Part shown: piece by piece, positions 21,859 through 32,376 of the stretch
Layout: each line of letters starts with the position of its first letter
Numbering within the stretch: the stretch's first letter is position 1
Origin: Burkholderiales bacterium
GTDB lineage: Bacteria; Pseudomonadota; Gammaproteobacteria; Burkholderiales; Burkholderiaceae_C
DNA length: 64,000 nucleotides
NCBI GenBank assembly: GCA_016000195.1
Contig: JAECRO010000001.1
Span: 131,015-195,014 of the forward strand
Direction of reading: 5' to 3'
The notes under the pieces: generated by a model
The model's database searches: none
What the model saw: the letters and a program-made list of their open reading frames with translations, nothing else
What the model was told of the DNA's origin: nothing
Program-made: the position numbers and the translations under genes

Positions 21859-23463
21859 TCATCCCTGGGCAAGCAATATCCGCGTGTAGGGATGGCGCGG
21901 CGCGTCCAGCACCTCCAGCACGCTGCCCGATTCGACGATTTCGCCGTCTTTCATCACCATCACCTCGTGGGCCATGGCGCGGATCACGTCGATGTCGTGC
22001 GTGATCAGCAGATAGCTCAGGCCGCGCTCCCGCTGCAGCCGCTGCAGCAGCGCCAGCACCTGCTTCTGGATCGTCACATCCAGCGCACTGGTGGGCTCGT
22101 CCAGCACCAGCAGGCCGGGGTTGATGATGAGCACGCGGGCAATCGCCAGCCGCTGGCGCTGGCCACCCGAAAACTCATGCGGGTAGCGCCGCAGCAAGCC
22201 CGAAAACTGCGCTTCGCCCATGCCCACATCGGCCAGGGATTGTTCGACGCGCAGCCTTCTTTCAGCCAGCCCCAGCAAGGGCTCATGCACGCGCAGGCCC
22301 TCTTCCACAATCGCCTCCACCGTCATGCGGGGCGAGAGCGAGGAAAACGGATCCTGGAACACCACCTGGACCACCTTGCGGATGGCCTTGTCGCCAGCGG
22401 CCTGCCGGTTCCACGGCTGCCCGGCCGCCTGCAATTGCCCGGAAAATTTCAGCAGCCCCAGGCTGGCCAGCGCCAGGGTGGACTTGCCTGAGCCCGACTC
22501 GCCCACGATGCCCAGCGTCCTGCCGGGCGGAATGCTGAAACTGGCGTCCTTCACAGCGACAAACTCGCCGCTTTTGAACCAGCCCCGGAACCCGGAAATC
22601 GCCACCGGGTAAGCGACGCGCAAATGGCTGGCCTGCATGACCGGCGGGGAGTGCGTGGCTGCAGCGCCGGCTTCCACCACATCGCGCACCGGCTTGCTGT
22701 CGATCAATTTGCGGGTGTAGGCATGCCGAGGCCGGGCAAATACTTCGGCGACCGTACCCTGCTCGACGATATGGCCGTTTTCCATGACCGCGACCCGGTC
22801 GGCGAAGCGGCGCACCAGATTCAGGTCATGCGTAATTAACAGCACGGCCATGCCGTTGCGCCGCTGCAAATCACCGAGCAGGTCCAGAATCTGGCCGCGC
22901 AGCGTGACATCGAGCGCCGTGGTCGGCTCGTCAGCCAGCAGCAGTTTGGGCTTGCACGCCAGCGCCATGGCGATCATGGCGCGCTGGCGCTGCCCGCCCG
23001 ACAACTGGTGCGGAAAGGAATTGGCCCGCCGCCCAGGCTCGGCAATTCCGGTGCTTGCTAGCAATTCAATAGCTGCTTGTGCAGATGCAGCCTGCGCAAA
23101 CCCCTGTTTTAGCTGTAAAACTTCAGCAATCTGGTCGCCCACGGTGAACAGCGGGTTCAAGGCCGTCATCGGCTCCTGGAAAATCATGGCGATGTCCCGG
23201 CCGCGAATGCCGAGCAGCGCGCGCTCGGGCATGGACAGCAGATCGCCAGTGCCGCCCGGCGCCTCGAACAGCGCCTGCCCGCTGATCGCCGCATCCTGGA
23301 CCAGCCGCAGCAGGCTCAGCGCCGTCACCGTCTTGCCCGAGCCCGACTCGCCGACCAGCGCCAGCTTTTCTCCGGGCGCGATGGAAAAGTCGATGCCGCG
23401 CACCACTTCCTTGCCGGCAAAAGAAACGCGCAGGCCTTTGACTTCGAGAAGCGGACGGGTCAT
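21859..23463 (-). CDS. yejF: Microcin C/peptide ABC transporter, dual ATP-binding protein
   Basis: Two ABC cassettes with Walker A GESGSGKT and GESGSGKS and LSGGQRQR/FSGGQRQR signatures. Confidence 0.93.
   Translation of the reverse strand: MTRPLLEVKGLRVSFAGKEVVRGIDFSIAPGEKLALVGESGSGKTVTALSLLRLVQDAAISGQALFEAPGGTGDLLSMPERALLGIRGRDIAMIFQEPMTALNPLFTVGDQIAEVLQLKQGFAQAASAQAAIELLASTGIAEPGRRANSFPHQLSGGQRQRAMIAMALACKPKLLLADEPTTALDVTLRGQILDLLGDLQRRNGMAVLLITHDLNLVRRFADRVAVMENGHIVEQGTVAEVFARPRHAYTRKLIDSKPVRDVVEAGAAATHSPPVMQASHLRVAYPVAISGFRGWFKSGEFVAVKDASFSIPPGRTLGIVGESGSGKSTLALASLGLLKFSGQLQAAGQPWNRQAAGDKAIRKVVQVVFQDPFSSLSPRMTVEAIVEEGLRVHEPLLGLAERRLRVEQSLADVGMGEAQFSGLLRRYPHEFSGGQRQRLAIARVLIINPGLLVLDEPTSALDVTIQKQVLALLQRLQRERGLSYLLITHDIDVIRAMAHEVMVMKDGEIVESGSVLEVLDAPRHPYTRILLAQG
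23057..23123 (+). repeat. Family A palindromic element, intragenic (yejF)
   Basis: gctagcaattcaatagctgcttgtgcagatgcagcctgcgcaaacccctgttttagctgtaaaact. Confidence 0.75.
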
Positions 23464-24521
23464 TGGTCGATCTTTCGCGGGTCCAGCGCATCGCGCAGGG
23501 CGTCACCCATGAAGGTCAGCAGCAGCAGGGTGACGACCAGCACGGCAAAAGTGGACAGCGAAATCCACCAGGCGTCGATATTGGCCTTGCCCTGGCTCAG
23601 CAGCTCGCCAAGAGACGGCGTTCCGGGCGGCACGCCCAGCCCCAGGAAATCGAGCGAAGTCAGCGCCAGGATGGCCGCACTCATGCGAAACGGCAAAAAA
23701 GTCACCACGGGCGTGAGGCTGTTGGGCAGGATGTGCCGCCACATGATCTGCAAATTGCTGACGCCCAGCGCCTTGGCGGCACGCACGTAGTCCATCTGGC
23801 GGTTGCGCAAAAACTCGGCGCGCACATAGTCCGACAGCCCCATCCAGCCAAACAGGCTGAGCAGCACCAGCAGCAGCGCCACGCTGGGCGCAAAGATGGC
23901 GCTGAAAATAATCAGGAGGTACAGCTCGGGCATGGAGCCCCAGATTTCCATGAGGCGCTGGCCGATCAGGTCGGTCTTGCCGCCTGCGTAGCCCTGGATA
24001 GCGCCGGCAATGACGCCCATCACCACGCCGATGAACGTCAGCGCCAGCCCGAACAGCACACTGAGCCGAAACCCGTAGATCAGCTGCGCCAGCAAGTCGC
24101 GCCCCCGGTCGTCGGTGCCGAAGAGGTTGTCACGCGACGGCGCCGAAGGATTCGGCTCCTTGGCGAAATAGTTGATGGTGCGCGGCCCATAGGGATTGGG
24201 TGGGTAAATCGCCCAGTTGCCGCCCTGCGTCAACTTGTCACGGATGAACGGGTCCAGGTAATCGGCAGGCGTGTCGAAGTCGCCGTCGAAGGTTTTTTCC
24301 GAATAGTCCTTGACGAGCGGAAAGTACAGCTTGCCCTGGTAGCGCACGACCAGCGGCTTGTCATTCGACAGCAGCTCGGCAAACAGGCTGAACACGACCA
24401 GCAGGCAAAACAGCAGCAGGCTCCAGTAACCGAGCCGGTTGCGCCGAAAACGCTGCCAGGCACGGCGTGAAGGCGAGACCGAGGGCGGCGACACGGGTGA
24501 AGAACTCATTTCCATGCTCAA
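23460..24521 (-). CDS. yejE: ABC transporter permease YejE
   Basis: RRAWQRFRRNRLGYWSLLLFCLLVVFSLFAELLSNDKPL, DDRGRDLLAQLIYGFRLS. Confidence 0.93.
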   Translation of the reverse strand: MSMEMSSSPVSPPSVSPSRRAWQRFRRNRLGYWSLLLFCLLVVFSLFAELLSNDKPLVVRYQGKLYFPLVKDYSEKTFDGDFDTPADYLDPFIRDKLTQGGNWAIYPPNPYGPRTINYFAKEPNPSAPSRDNLFGTDDRGRDLLAQLIYGFRLSVLFGLALTFIGVVMGVIAGAIQGYAGGKTDLIGQRLMEIWGSMPELYLLIIFSAIFAPSVALLLVLLSLFGWMGLSDYVRAEFLRNRQMDYVRAAKALGVSNLQIMWRHILPNSLTPVVTFLPFRMSAAILALTSLDFLGLGVPPGTPSLGELLSQGKANIDAWWISLSTFAVLVVTLLLLTFMGDALRDALDPRKIDQ

Positions 24522-25552
24522 TCAAACTTCACGCGCGGATCAACCCACACATAGCAAAGGTCGCTGACCAGCTTGGTCAGCAGGCCAATCAGGGTAAACA
24601 GATAAAGCGTTCCCAGCACCACGGGGTAATCGCGCCGGATCACGCTTTCGTAGCTGAGCAGGCCCAGGCCATCGAGCGAAAACAGGGTTTCGATCAACAG
24701 CGAGCCGGTAAAAAATGCCCCGATGAAGGCCGCCGGAAAGCCGGTGATGATGGGGATCAAGGCGTTGCGAAACACATGCTTCCACAGCACTTGCCGCTCG
24801 CTCAGCCCCTTGGCCCTGGCCGTGAGCACGTACTGCTTGCGGATTTCCTCCAGGAAGGAATTCTTGGTCAGCACCGTCGTCACGGCAAAGCTGCCCAGCA
24901 CCATGGCGGTGATCGGCAGCGTGATATGCCAGAGGTAATCGGTGATCCGCGCGCCCCAGCCCAGCGTTTCCCAGTTGGCCGAAGTCAGCCCGCGCAGCGG
25001 AAACCACTGCAATTGCCCGCCGAAGACCACCAGCAGCGCCACGCCCAGCACAAAGCCCGGAATGGCATAGCCGACCAGCACCACCAGCGTGGTCACGAAG
25101 TCGAACCGCGAACCGGCCCTGACCGCCTTGGCCACGCCCAGCGGCACGGCAATCAGGTAGCTGAGGAAAAAAGTCCACAGCCCCAGGCTGACCGACACCG
25201 GCAGTTTTTCCTTGACCAGCTGCCACACATCCTTGTGCTGGTAAAAGCTGTTGCCCAGGTCAAAGCGGGCAAAGCGGCCCAGCATCTGGAAAAAGCGCTC
25301 ATGCACCGGCTTGTCGAACCCATACAGCGCCTTGATTTCCTCGATGCGCTCGGCGTCCACGCCCTGCCGGCCCCGGTAGCCCGCCCCGGTGCTGGCCGCG
25401 CGCTCACCGCCCGAATCGCGGCCCTGCAGCTGCGCCACCATCTGCTCGACCGGCCCGCCCGGCACGAACTGCACCATGGCGAAGGTCAGCAGCAAGACGC
25501 CGAACAGGGTCGGAATCATCAGCAGCAGGCGCTTGAGGATGTAGCTGGCCAT
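24518..25552 (-). CDS. yejB: ABC transporter permease YejB
   Basis: MASYILKRLLLMIPTLFGVLLLTFAMVQFVPGGPVEQM. Confidence 0.93.
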   Translation of the reverse strand: MASYILKRLLLMIPTLFGVLLLTFAMVQFVPGGPVEQMVAQLQGRDSGGERAASTGAGYRGRQGVDAERIEEIKALYGFDKPVHERFFQMLGRFARFDLGNSFYQHKDVWQLVKEKLPVSVSLGLWTFFLSYLIAVPLGVAKAVRAGSRFDFVTTLVVLVGYAIPGFVLGVALLVVFGGQLQWFPLRGLTSANWETLGWGARITDYLWHITLPITAMVLGSFAVTTVLTKNSFLEEIRKQYVLTARAKGLSERQVLWKHVFRNALIPIITGFPAAFIGAFFTGSLLIETLFSLDGLGLLSYESVIRRDYPVVLGTLYLFTLIGLLTKLVSDLCYVWVDPRVKFD

Positions 25553-25566
25553 GGAGGGTTGGCTTC

Positions 25567-27393
25567 CTATTTGTTGGAGGGCGACGCCCACCAGGTGCTC
25601 ATCGCCCAGGTGTCGGGCTGGTAATACGGAGGAATGACGGCTGGCAGCACAAAAGGACGTGGCCGGTAGCCAATCAGGAAGGCGTCGCCGTAATACTGCG
25701 GCACCGAGTAATAGCCATGCGTCAGCACCCGGTCCAGCGCGCGCATGGCCGCGCTCAATTCAGGCCGGGTCTTGGCGGTCACGACTTTTTGCAGCAGCGC
25801 ATCGACGGCCGGGTCGGCAATTCCCCAGACGTTCGAAGACCCCGGCGTGGTGGCAGCCTTCGAGCCGAACAGCTCCAGCAGTTCACCGCCCGGAGCGGTC
25901 GTGCCCGGCAGGCGTAGCGTCGTGACCTCGAAATCGAAGGCATCCATCTTCTGCTTGCCCAGTGAAAAATCGACGATCCGGTAAGTCATGGTGATGCCGA
26001 GCTTTTCCAGCGCCTTCTGGAACGGCCCGACGATGCGCACCAGCGACGGCTGGTCGTTCAAAAATTCCATCGTGAAAGCTTCACCCTGCGCGTTGCGCAA
26101 GGCGCCGTCGCGGTACGTCCAGCCGGCCTCGCGCAGCAGCGCCTGGGCCTGGCGCAAGTTCTCGCGCAGGCTGCCGGGCGGCATGGTGCCGGGCGACACC
26201 GGCACGGGACCGAAGACTTCGGGCTTGAGCTTGTCGCGCAAGGGCTCCAGCAAAGCCAGTTCCTCGGGCTTGGGCAGGCCTTCGGCATGGAATTCGCTGT
26301 TAGGGAAATAGCCGTTGACGCGCTTGTACAGGCCATAAAACAGCTGGCGGTTCATCCACTCGAAATCCATCGCCAGGCCAATCGCCTTGCGCACTCGCGC
26401 ATCCTGGAACTTGGGGTTTCGCAGGTTGAACACATAGCCCTGGAAATCGCCGGGATTTCGGTTTTCAAAGGCGCGCTTGACCAGTTCGCCCGACGCAAAG
26501 GGCTTGCCGGTGTATTGGCGCGCCCAGTTGCGCGAGATGAACTCGCGCAGAAAATCGAATTCGCCAGCTTTCAGTCCTTCAAAGCGTGACGTCTCATCCA
26601 GGTAAATCTTGAAGCTGATGCGGTCAAAGTTGAACTGGCCCTTGCGGCTGGGCAGGTTCAGCCCCCAGTAATTCGCATCACGCACATAGGTAATGTCTCG
26701 CCCCATGGCCGGGTTGGCGATCTTGTACGGCCCCGAGCCGATCGGAATGTCGGACACGATCTTGTCGAAGGGCTTGGCCTGGCCGTTGACCCGGCCCCAG
26801 TCGCGGCTGAATACCGGCATGCCGCCCACCACCAGCGGCAGCTCGGGGTTGGGCGTCAGGAAATCAAAGCGCACGACGCGCTCGGACAGCACCGTGACGC
26901 CCTTGACTTCCGCATAAATCGTGCGGTACTGCGGCGCGGCAAGCTTGCTGGTGAGTTGCGTGTACGAATGCAGCACATCGGCGGCCAGCACCGGCACGCC
27001 GTTGTGAAAACGCGCCTTCTCGTTGAGGTGAAAAGTTGCCGACAGCCTGTCGGGCGCGACCGCCACATCATCGGCCAGCAGTCCGTAGGCGGTGGTCGGC
27101 TCTTCGGAGTTGCCGGTCAGCAGGCTTTCAATCAGCAAAATGCCCAGGCCATAAGGCGCGGTTCCGCGCAGAGTGAACGGGTTGAACTTGTCGAAATTGG
27201 TCGGCCGGGTCGGCGGCACCATGCGGATTTCGCCGCCTTTCGGGGCTGCGGGATTGACATAGCTGAAATGCGTGAAACCGTCCGGATACTTGATGTCGCC
27301 AAACTGGGCATAGGCGTGGGCGGCCCAGCTTGCCGGCGCAAGGCACAGCGCGCAGACGGCCAGCCAAGCCCGTAAAAAAATCAAATCCTGCAT
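25567..27393 (-). CDS. yejA: Extracellular peptide-binding protein YejA
   Basis: YAQFGDIKYPDGFTHFSYVNPAAPKGGEIRM; SBP_bac_5-like; next to yejBEF. Confidence 0.92.
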   Translation of the reverse strand: MQDLIFLRAWLAVCALCLAPASWAAHAYAQFGDIKYPDGFTHFSYVNPAAPKGGEIRMVPPTRPTNFDKFNPFTLRGTAPYGLGILLIESLLTGNSEEPTTAYGLLADDVAVAPDRLSATFHLNEKARFHNGVPVLAADVLHSYTQLTSKLAAPQYRTIYAEVKGVTVLSERVVRFDFLTPNPELPLVVGGMPVFSRDWGRVNGQAKPFDKIVSDIPIGSGPYKIANPAMGRDITYVRDANYWGLNLPSRKGQFNFDRISFKIYLDETSRFEGLKAGEFDFLREFISRNWARQYTGKPFASGELVKRAFENRNPGDFQGYVFNLRNPKFQDARVRKAIGLAMDFEWMNRQLFYGLYKRVNGYFPNSEFHAEGLPKPEELALLEPLRDKLKPEVFGPVPVSPGTMPPGSLRENLRQAQALLREAGWTYRDGALRNAQGEAFTMEFLNDQPSLVRIVGPFQKALEKLGITMTYRIVDFSLGKQKMDAFDFEVTTLRLPGTTAPGGELLELFGSKAATTPGSSNVWGIADPAVDALLQKVVTAKTRPELSAAMRALDRVLTHGYYSVPQYYGDAFLIGYRPRPFVLPAVIPPYYQPDTWAMSTWWASPSNK

Positions 27394-27505
27394 GCGACAA
27401 TTCTGCACTACTTAAGTCAGCCAAATTTTTACAGCCTGCGCGCAAGCAAAACGCCAGCCTGCGCAAGACTGTTGCCAAATCACACAAACATACTGGAGCA
27501 TATAA

Positions 27506-28303
27506 ATGGGTTTTCTCGCCGGCAAAAAACTGTTGATCACGGGTGTGCTGTCCACCCGGTCCATCGCCTATGGCATTGCCAAGGCCTGCCATGCGCAAGG
27601 GGCAGAACTGGCCTTCAGCTACGTGGGTGAGCGTTTCAAGGACCGCATCACCGAATTTGCAGCCGACTTTGACTCCAGCCTGATCTTTGACTGCGATGTC
27701 GGCTCCGACGAGCAGATCGACAAACTGTTCGCCGATCTGGCTCAGACCTGGCCGACCTTTGACGGCTTTGTCCACAGCATCGGCTACGCGCCGCGCGAAG
27801 CGATTGCCGGCGACTTCCTGGATGGCCTGTCGCGTGAAAACTACCGGATTGCCCACGACATCAGCGCCTACAGCTTTCCGGCCATGACCAAAGCCGCCCT
27901 GCCCTACCTCAACCCCAAGTCCGCCGTGCTGACGCTGACCTACCTGGGCGCCGAGCGCATCATTCCGCACTACAACACCATGGGTCTGGCCAAGGCCAGC
28001 CTGGAGTCCTCTGTACGCTACCTGGCCGAATCGCTTGGCCCCAGGGGCATGCGCGCCAACGGCCTGAGCGCCGGCCCGATCAAGACCCTGGCCGCCAGCG
28101 GCATCAAGGATTTCGGCAAGCTGCTCGGCATGGTGGCCGCCGCCACACCGCTGCGCCGCAACGTAACGATTGAAGATGTCGGCAACGTCGCCGCCTTTTT
28201 GATGAGCGATCTGGCCAGCGGCGTGACGGCTGAAATCACTTATGTGGACTGCGGCTTCAACGCCACGGCCGGCGCCAGCCGCGACAGCGATTCCGTTGCC
28301 TGA
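27506..28303 (+). CDS. fabI: Enoyl-ACP reductase (NADH)
   Basis: [84 protein letters not shown]. Confidence 0.97.
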   Translation: MGFLAGKKLLITGVLSTRSIAYGIAKACHAQGAELAFSYVGERFKDRITEFAADFDSSLIFDCDVGSDEQIDKLFADLAQTWPTFDGFVHSIGYAPREAIAGDFLDGLSRENYRIAHDISAYSFPAMTKAALPYLNPKSAVLTLTYLGAERIIPHYNTMGLAKASLESSVRYLAESLGPRGMRANGLSAGPIKTLAASGIKDFGKLLGMVAAATPLRRNVTIEDVGNVAAFLMSDLASGVTAEITYVDCGFNATAGASRDSDSVA

Positions 28304-28310
28304 TTCGAGA

Positions 28311-28366
28311 TAAAAAGTGCCGTTTGCGCACTATCCATCTGCATAAGCAGCTATTTATTTGATAGC
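28311..28366 (-). repeat. Family A palindromic element, intergenic
   Basis: Minus strand GCTATCAAATAAATAGCTGCTTATGCAGATGGATAGTGCGCAAACGGCACTTTTTA. Confidence 0.8.
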
Positions 28367-28386
28367 AAATATCGAAAAGGTTCCCG

Positions 28387-29274
28387 ATGCAGCGACGTTT
28401 TTTCCTGTCCTTGATCGGCCTGCCCTTTGCAGGCTCGCTGCTGCCTGCGGCGGCTGGCACGCCTGTTGCGCTTTCCCCGCCGCCCTCATCCGCGCCTTCA
28501 TTGATGCTGGCCAATGTGTACCGCTCCGGCATCGTTCTGGCCGATTACTGGGTCAGTGAAAAATTCGATGGCGTGCGCGGCTACTGGGACGGTCAGGCCC
28601 TCTGGACACGCGGCGGCGAGCGCGTTGCCGCCCCGGGCTGGTTCACGGACGGCTGGCCCAGGGTAGCGATGGATGGCGAACTCTGGGCGGGCCACGGCCA
28701 GTTCCCCCGGGCAGTTTCCACCGTGCGCCAGCAAACAGCTGATGATTCGGCCTGGCGCGCCATGCGCTTCATGGTGTTTGACCTGCCCGCGCAGGGCGGC
28801 CCGTTCACCGAACGGATTCCGGTGCTGAATGGCGTGGTCAGCCGGATTGACCAGCCCTGGGTGCAGGCCGTGGAGCAGTTCAAGGTGGCAAGCCCCCAGG
28901 CGCTGCAAACCCTGCTGGCCCAAACCGTGAAGAATGGCGGCGAAGGGCTGATGCTGCATCGCGGCGCCTCGCTGTACAAGGGCCTGCGCAATGACGACCT
29001 GCTCAAGCTCAAGACGCACGATGACAGCGAAGCCCGCGTCGTGGCGCACATTGCGGGCCAGGGCAAACATGCCGGCAAGCTGGGCGCGCTGCTGGTGGAA
29101 ATGCCGGCCATTGACGGAAAGCCCGCGCAGCGCTTCAAACTCGGCACCGGCTTTACCGATGCCCAGCGGCAAAATCCGCCGGCTGTCGGCACGCAGATCA
29201 CTTACCGTTTCAGGGGTCTGAATGACAGCGGCATCCCGCGCTTTGCCAGCTTCATGCGGGTACGCGAAGACTAG
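28387..29274 (+). CDS. Minimal ATP-dependent DNA ligase with signal peptide (LigE type)
   Basis: N-terminal signal-like segment; adenylation motif SEKFDGVRGYWDGQALWTRGGERV; NGGEGLMLHRGASLYKGLRNDDLLKLKTHDDSEARVV. Confidence 0.88.
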   Translation: MQRRFFLSLIGLPFAGSLLPAAAGTPVALSPPPSSAPSLMLANVYRSGIVLADYWVSEKFDGVRGYWDGQALWTRGGERVAAPGWFTDGWPRVAMDGELWAGHGQFPRAVSTVRQQTADDSAWRAMRFMVFDLPAQGGPFTERIPVLNGVVSRIDQPWVQAVEQFKVASPQALQTLLAQTVKNGGEGLMLHRGASLYKGLRNDDLLKLKTHDDSEARVVAHIAGQGKHAGKLGALLVEMPAIDGKPAQRFKLGTGFTDAQRQNPPAVGTQITYRFRGLNDSGIPRFASFMRVRED

Positions 29275-29360
29275 AAAAATCCGGCGCGCATAAAAAAGGC
29301 CGGCGCCATCGCTGGGCCGGCCACTCACTCAAGCCCGCACCGCCGGCGGGCCGTCCGGGG

Positions 29361-31649
29361 CTATTGCTTGACGCAGTCGGCGTAATAGCGGACCTTGCCC
29401 TTGGCATCAACCTGCTCGACCAGGCCATGAATATCGGTCTCAAAGCCTGGGCACTGCGCATTGAACTCGCGGGAAAACTTCAGGTAATCAACGATTTTTT
29501 TGTTGAACACTTCGCCGGGAATCAGGAGCGGAATACCCGGCGGGTAAGGCGTCACCAGCCCGACGGTGATGCGGCCCTCCAGATGGTCGATTTCCACCCG
29601 CTCGGTCGTGCGGTGGGCAATGTGGGCATAGGCGTCGCTCGGTTTCATCGCCGGGGTCAGGTCGCTCAGGTACACATCGGTCGTCAGGCGCGCAATGTCG
29701 TACCTGGCGTACAGGGCATGAATATGCTGGCACAGGTCGGCCAGCCCCATGCGTTCGTACTTCGGAAACTTCTGGCAGAACTCGGGCAGGATGCGCCACA
29801 TCGGCTGATTCTTGTCGTAGTCATCCTTGAACTGCTGCAAGGCCGTCAGCAGCGTGTTCCAGCGGCCCTTCGTGATGCCAATGGTGAACAGGATGAAAAA
29901 GCTGTAGAGGCCGGTTTTTTCAACGATCACGCCATGCTCGGCCAGGAACTTGGTCACGATGCTGGCCGGAATGCCGGTTTTGGAAAACTTGCCGTTCAGG
30001 TCCAGACCTGGCGTGACGATGGTTGACTTGATCGGGTCCAGCATGTTGAAGCCGGTCGCCATCTGGCCAAAACCGTGCCAGTTGGTCGCGCCGTTCTTGG
30101 CGGTCTTGGCGCTGCGCGACTCGCCCTTGATGATCCAGTCTTTCGCCTCGCCAATGCCTTCTTCCACCAGCTTGTCCGGCCCCCAGACCTTGAACCACCA
30201 GTCGGCGCCATACTCGTCGTCGATCTTGCGCATGGCGCGGCGGAAATCGAGTGCTTCGGCAATGCTTTCCTCGACCAGCGCGGTGCCGCCGGGCGGCTCC
30301 ATCATCGCTGCAGCCACGTCGCAACTGGCGATGATGCTGTACTGCGGCGAGGTCGAGGTGTGCATCAGGTAGGCCTCGTTGAAGAGGGGCCTGTCGAGCT
30401 TGACGTTTTGCGAGTCCTGCACCAGCACATGGCTGGCCTGGCTGATGCCGGCCAGCAGCTTGTGGATCGACTGCGTGGCATACACCACGGCATTTTTCGG
30501 CCGGATGCGGTTCTTGCCCATCGAGTGGTAGGTGCCGTAGAACGGATGGAAAGCGGCGTGCGGCAGCCAGGCTTCGTCAAAGTGCAGGTTGTCGATGTAG
30601 CCGTCGAGCATGCCCTTGATGGTCTCGGTGTTGTAGAGCACGCCGTCATAGGTCGATTGGGTCAGCGTCAGCACGCGTGGCTTGACGGTGGCGGCATCAA
30701 CGCCCTTGAGCAAGGGGTTGGCGGCAATCTTGGCGCGGATGGCCTCGGGCTCGAATTCGCTTTGCGGAATCGGGCCAATGATGCCGAAATGGTTGCGCGT
30801 CGGCTTCAAAAATACCGGGATCGAGCCCGTCATGATGATGGCGTGCAGGATCGATTTGTGGCAATTGCGGTCCACCACCACCACGTCGCCCGGTGCCACG
30901 GTGTGGTGCCAGACTATCTTGTTCGACGTCGACGTGCCGTTGGTCACGAAGAAGCAATGGTCGGCATTGAAGATGCGCGCCGCGTTGCGCTCGCTGGCGC
31001 CAATGGCGCCGTTGTGGTCGAGCAGTTGGCCGAGTTCCTCCACCGCATTGCAGACGTCGGAACGCAACATGTTCTCGCCGTAGAACTGGTGGTACATCTG
31101 GCCGACCGGGCTTTTCAGGAAGGCCACGCCGCCGGAATGGCCCGGGCAATGCCATGAATAGGACCCGTCTTCGGCGTAGTCCAGCAGGGCCTTGAAAAAC
31201 GGCGGCTGCACGCCTTCAAGGTAGCTCTTGGCCTCGCGGATGATGTGGCGCGCCACAAACTCGGGCGTGTCCTCGAACATGTGGATGAAGCCATGCAGCT
31301 CGCGCAGGATGTCGTTCGGAATATGGCGCGAGGTCTTGGTTTCGCCATAGACGTAAATCGGTACGTCCAGGTTTTTGCGGCGCACTTCGGCAATGAAATT
31401 GCGCAGGTCGAGCACCGCCGGGTCCAGATCGGGACCGGGCGTGAATTCCTCGTCGTCAATCGACAAAATAAAGGCGCTGGCACGGCTTTGCTGCTGCGCA
31501 AACTGCGACAAGTCACCGTAACTGGTGACACCCAGCACCTCGAAGCCTTCGTTTTCTATGGCCTGGGCGAGTGCACGAATGCCCAGTCCCGAAGTGTTTT
31601 CGGAACGGAAGTCCTCGTCGATGATGACAATCGGAAAGCGAAATTTCAT
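29361..31649 (-). CDS. Arginine/lysine/ornithine decarboxylase (Orn/Lys/Arg class I)
   Basis: MKFRFPIVIIDEDFRSENTSGLGIRALAQAIE, FVTNGTSTSNKIVWHHTVAPGDVVVVDRNCHKSILH, VYATQSIHKLLAGISQASHV. Confidence 0.95.
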   Translation of the reverse strand: MKFRFPIVIIDEDFRSENTSGLGIRALAQAIENEGFEVLGVTSYGDLSQFAQQQSRASAFILSIDDEEFTPGPDLDPAVLDLRNFIAEVRRKNLDVPIYVYGETKTSRHIPNDILRELHGFIHMFEDTPEFVARHIIREAKSYLEGVQPPFFKALLDYAEDGSYSWHCPGHSGGVAFLKSPVGQMYHQFYGENMLRSDVCNAVEELGQLLDHNGAIGASERNAARIFNADHCFFVTNGTSTSNKIVWHHTVAPGDVVVVDRNCHKSILHAIIMTGSIPVFLKPTRNHFGIIGPIPQSEFEPEAIRAKIAANPLLKGVDAATVKPRVLTLTQSTYDGVLYNTETIKGMLDGYIDNLHFDEAWLPHAAFHPFYGTYHSMGKNRIRPKNAVVYATQSIHKLLAGISQASHVLVQDSQNVKLDRPLFNEAYLMHTSTSPQYSIIASCDVAAAMMEPPGGTALVEESIAEALDFRRAMRKIDDEYGADWWFKVWGPDKLVEEGIGEAKDWIIKGESRSAKTAKNGATNWHGFGQMATGFNMLDPIKSTIVTPGLDLNGKFSKTGIPASIVTKFLAEHGVIVEKTGLYSFFILFTIGITKGRWNTLLTALQQFKDDYDKNQPMWRILPEFCQKFPKYERMGLADLCQHIHALYARYDIARLTTDVYLSDLTPAMKPSDAYAHIAHRTTERVEIDHLEGRITVGLVTPYPPGIPLLIPGEVFNKKIVDYLKFSREFNAQCPGFETDIHGLVEQVDAKGKVRYYADCVKQ

Positions 31650-31873
31650 GGCGTATGCAGCAGTTGAGGGCGCCCAGAACCTGTCGGAGGGCATGACAAT
31701 AAACGTTCAGAAGGCATAGACAGGTTGAGCCCGAACGGTTTGATGAAAAAAGAAGGCTTTGCGCCAGCAAAGACTTTTTTCAGACTGCGAAGTGTAAGGA
31801 TGTATTGTGTCGATTCCTTGCCGAGCCCCTATTTAACCCAAAATAGGAACGAATCACGGACAAAAGGAAAATC

Positions 31874-32302
31874 ATGAGCGATGCAAGTATCTGGTGGCTG
31901 CTGGCGGGTACTGCAATAGCGGTGGAGCTGATGACCGGCACGTTTTATCTGCTCATGCTGGCTACCGGACTGGTTGCCGGTGCGCTGGCGGCCACCATGG
32001 GCCTGGCCCTGGTCGGCCAGATGCTGCTGGCGGCGGCCATCGGCGGTGGTGCGGTGGCGGCATGGCACTGGCGCCGCCGTCAAAGTCCCGCGTCCCTGGC
32101 GGCTCATGCCAACCCGGATGTCCATCTCGATATCGGCGAGACGGTTCACGTGCTGCGGTGGAATGCCGACGGCACGGCCAGCGTGCATTTTCGCGGCGCC
32201 CACTGGACGGCCATTGCCGCCGACCCGACAGAACCAGCCCATCCGGGAAACTACCGGATCAAGGAAATGCGGGGCAACCGCCTCGTCATCGAAAAGCTAT
32301 AA
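31874..32302 (+). CDS. NfeD-like membrane protein
   Basis: N-terminal TM segments and OB-like C-terminus; immediately upstream of an SPFH gene. Confidence 0.85.
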   Translation: MSDASIWWLLAGTAIAVELMTGTFYLLMLATGLVAGALAATMGLALVGQMLLAAAIGGGAVAAWHWRRRQSPASLAAHANPDVHLDIGETVHVLRWNADGTASVHFRGAHWTAIAADPTEPAHPGNYRIKEMRGNRLVIEKL

Positions 32303-32376
32303 CGTCACTCACCCCATGGGCTGTTCCTGGGCCGCCCAGCAAAAGCCTTTATTTAATTTGAAACAAGGAAGATTTC

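Noticed and set aside
27430-27475. Additional family A repeat before fabI (cctgcgcgcaagcaaaacgccagcctgcgcaag)
   Set aside because: Has TGCGCAAG-like cores but lacks the head palindrome; not counted.
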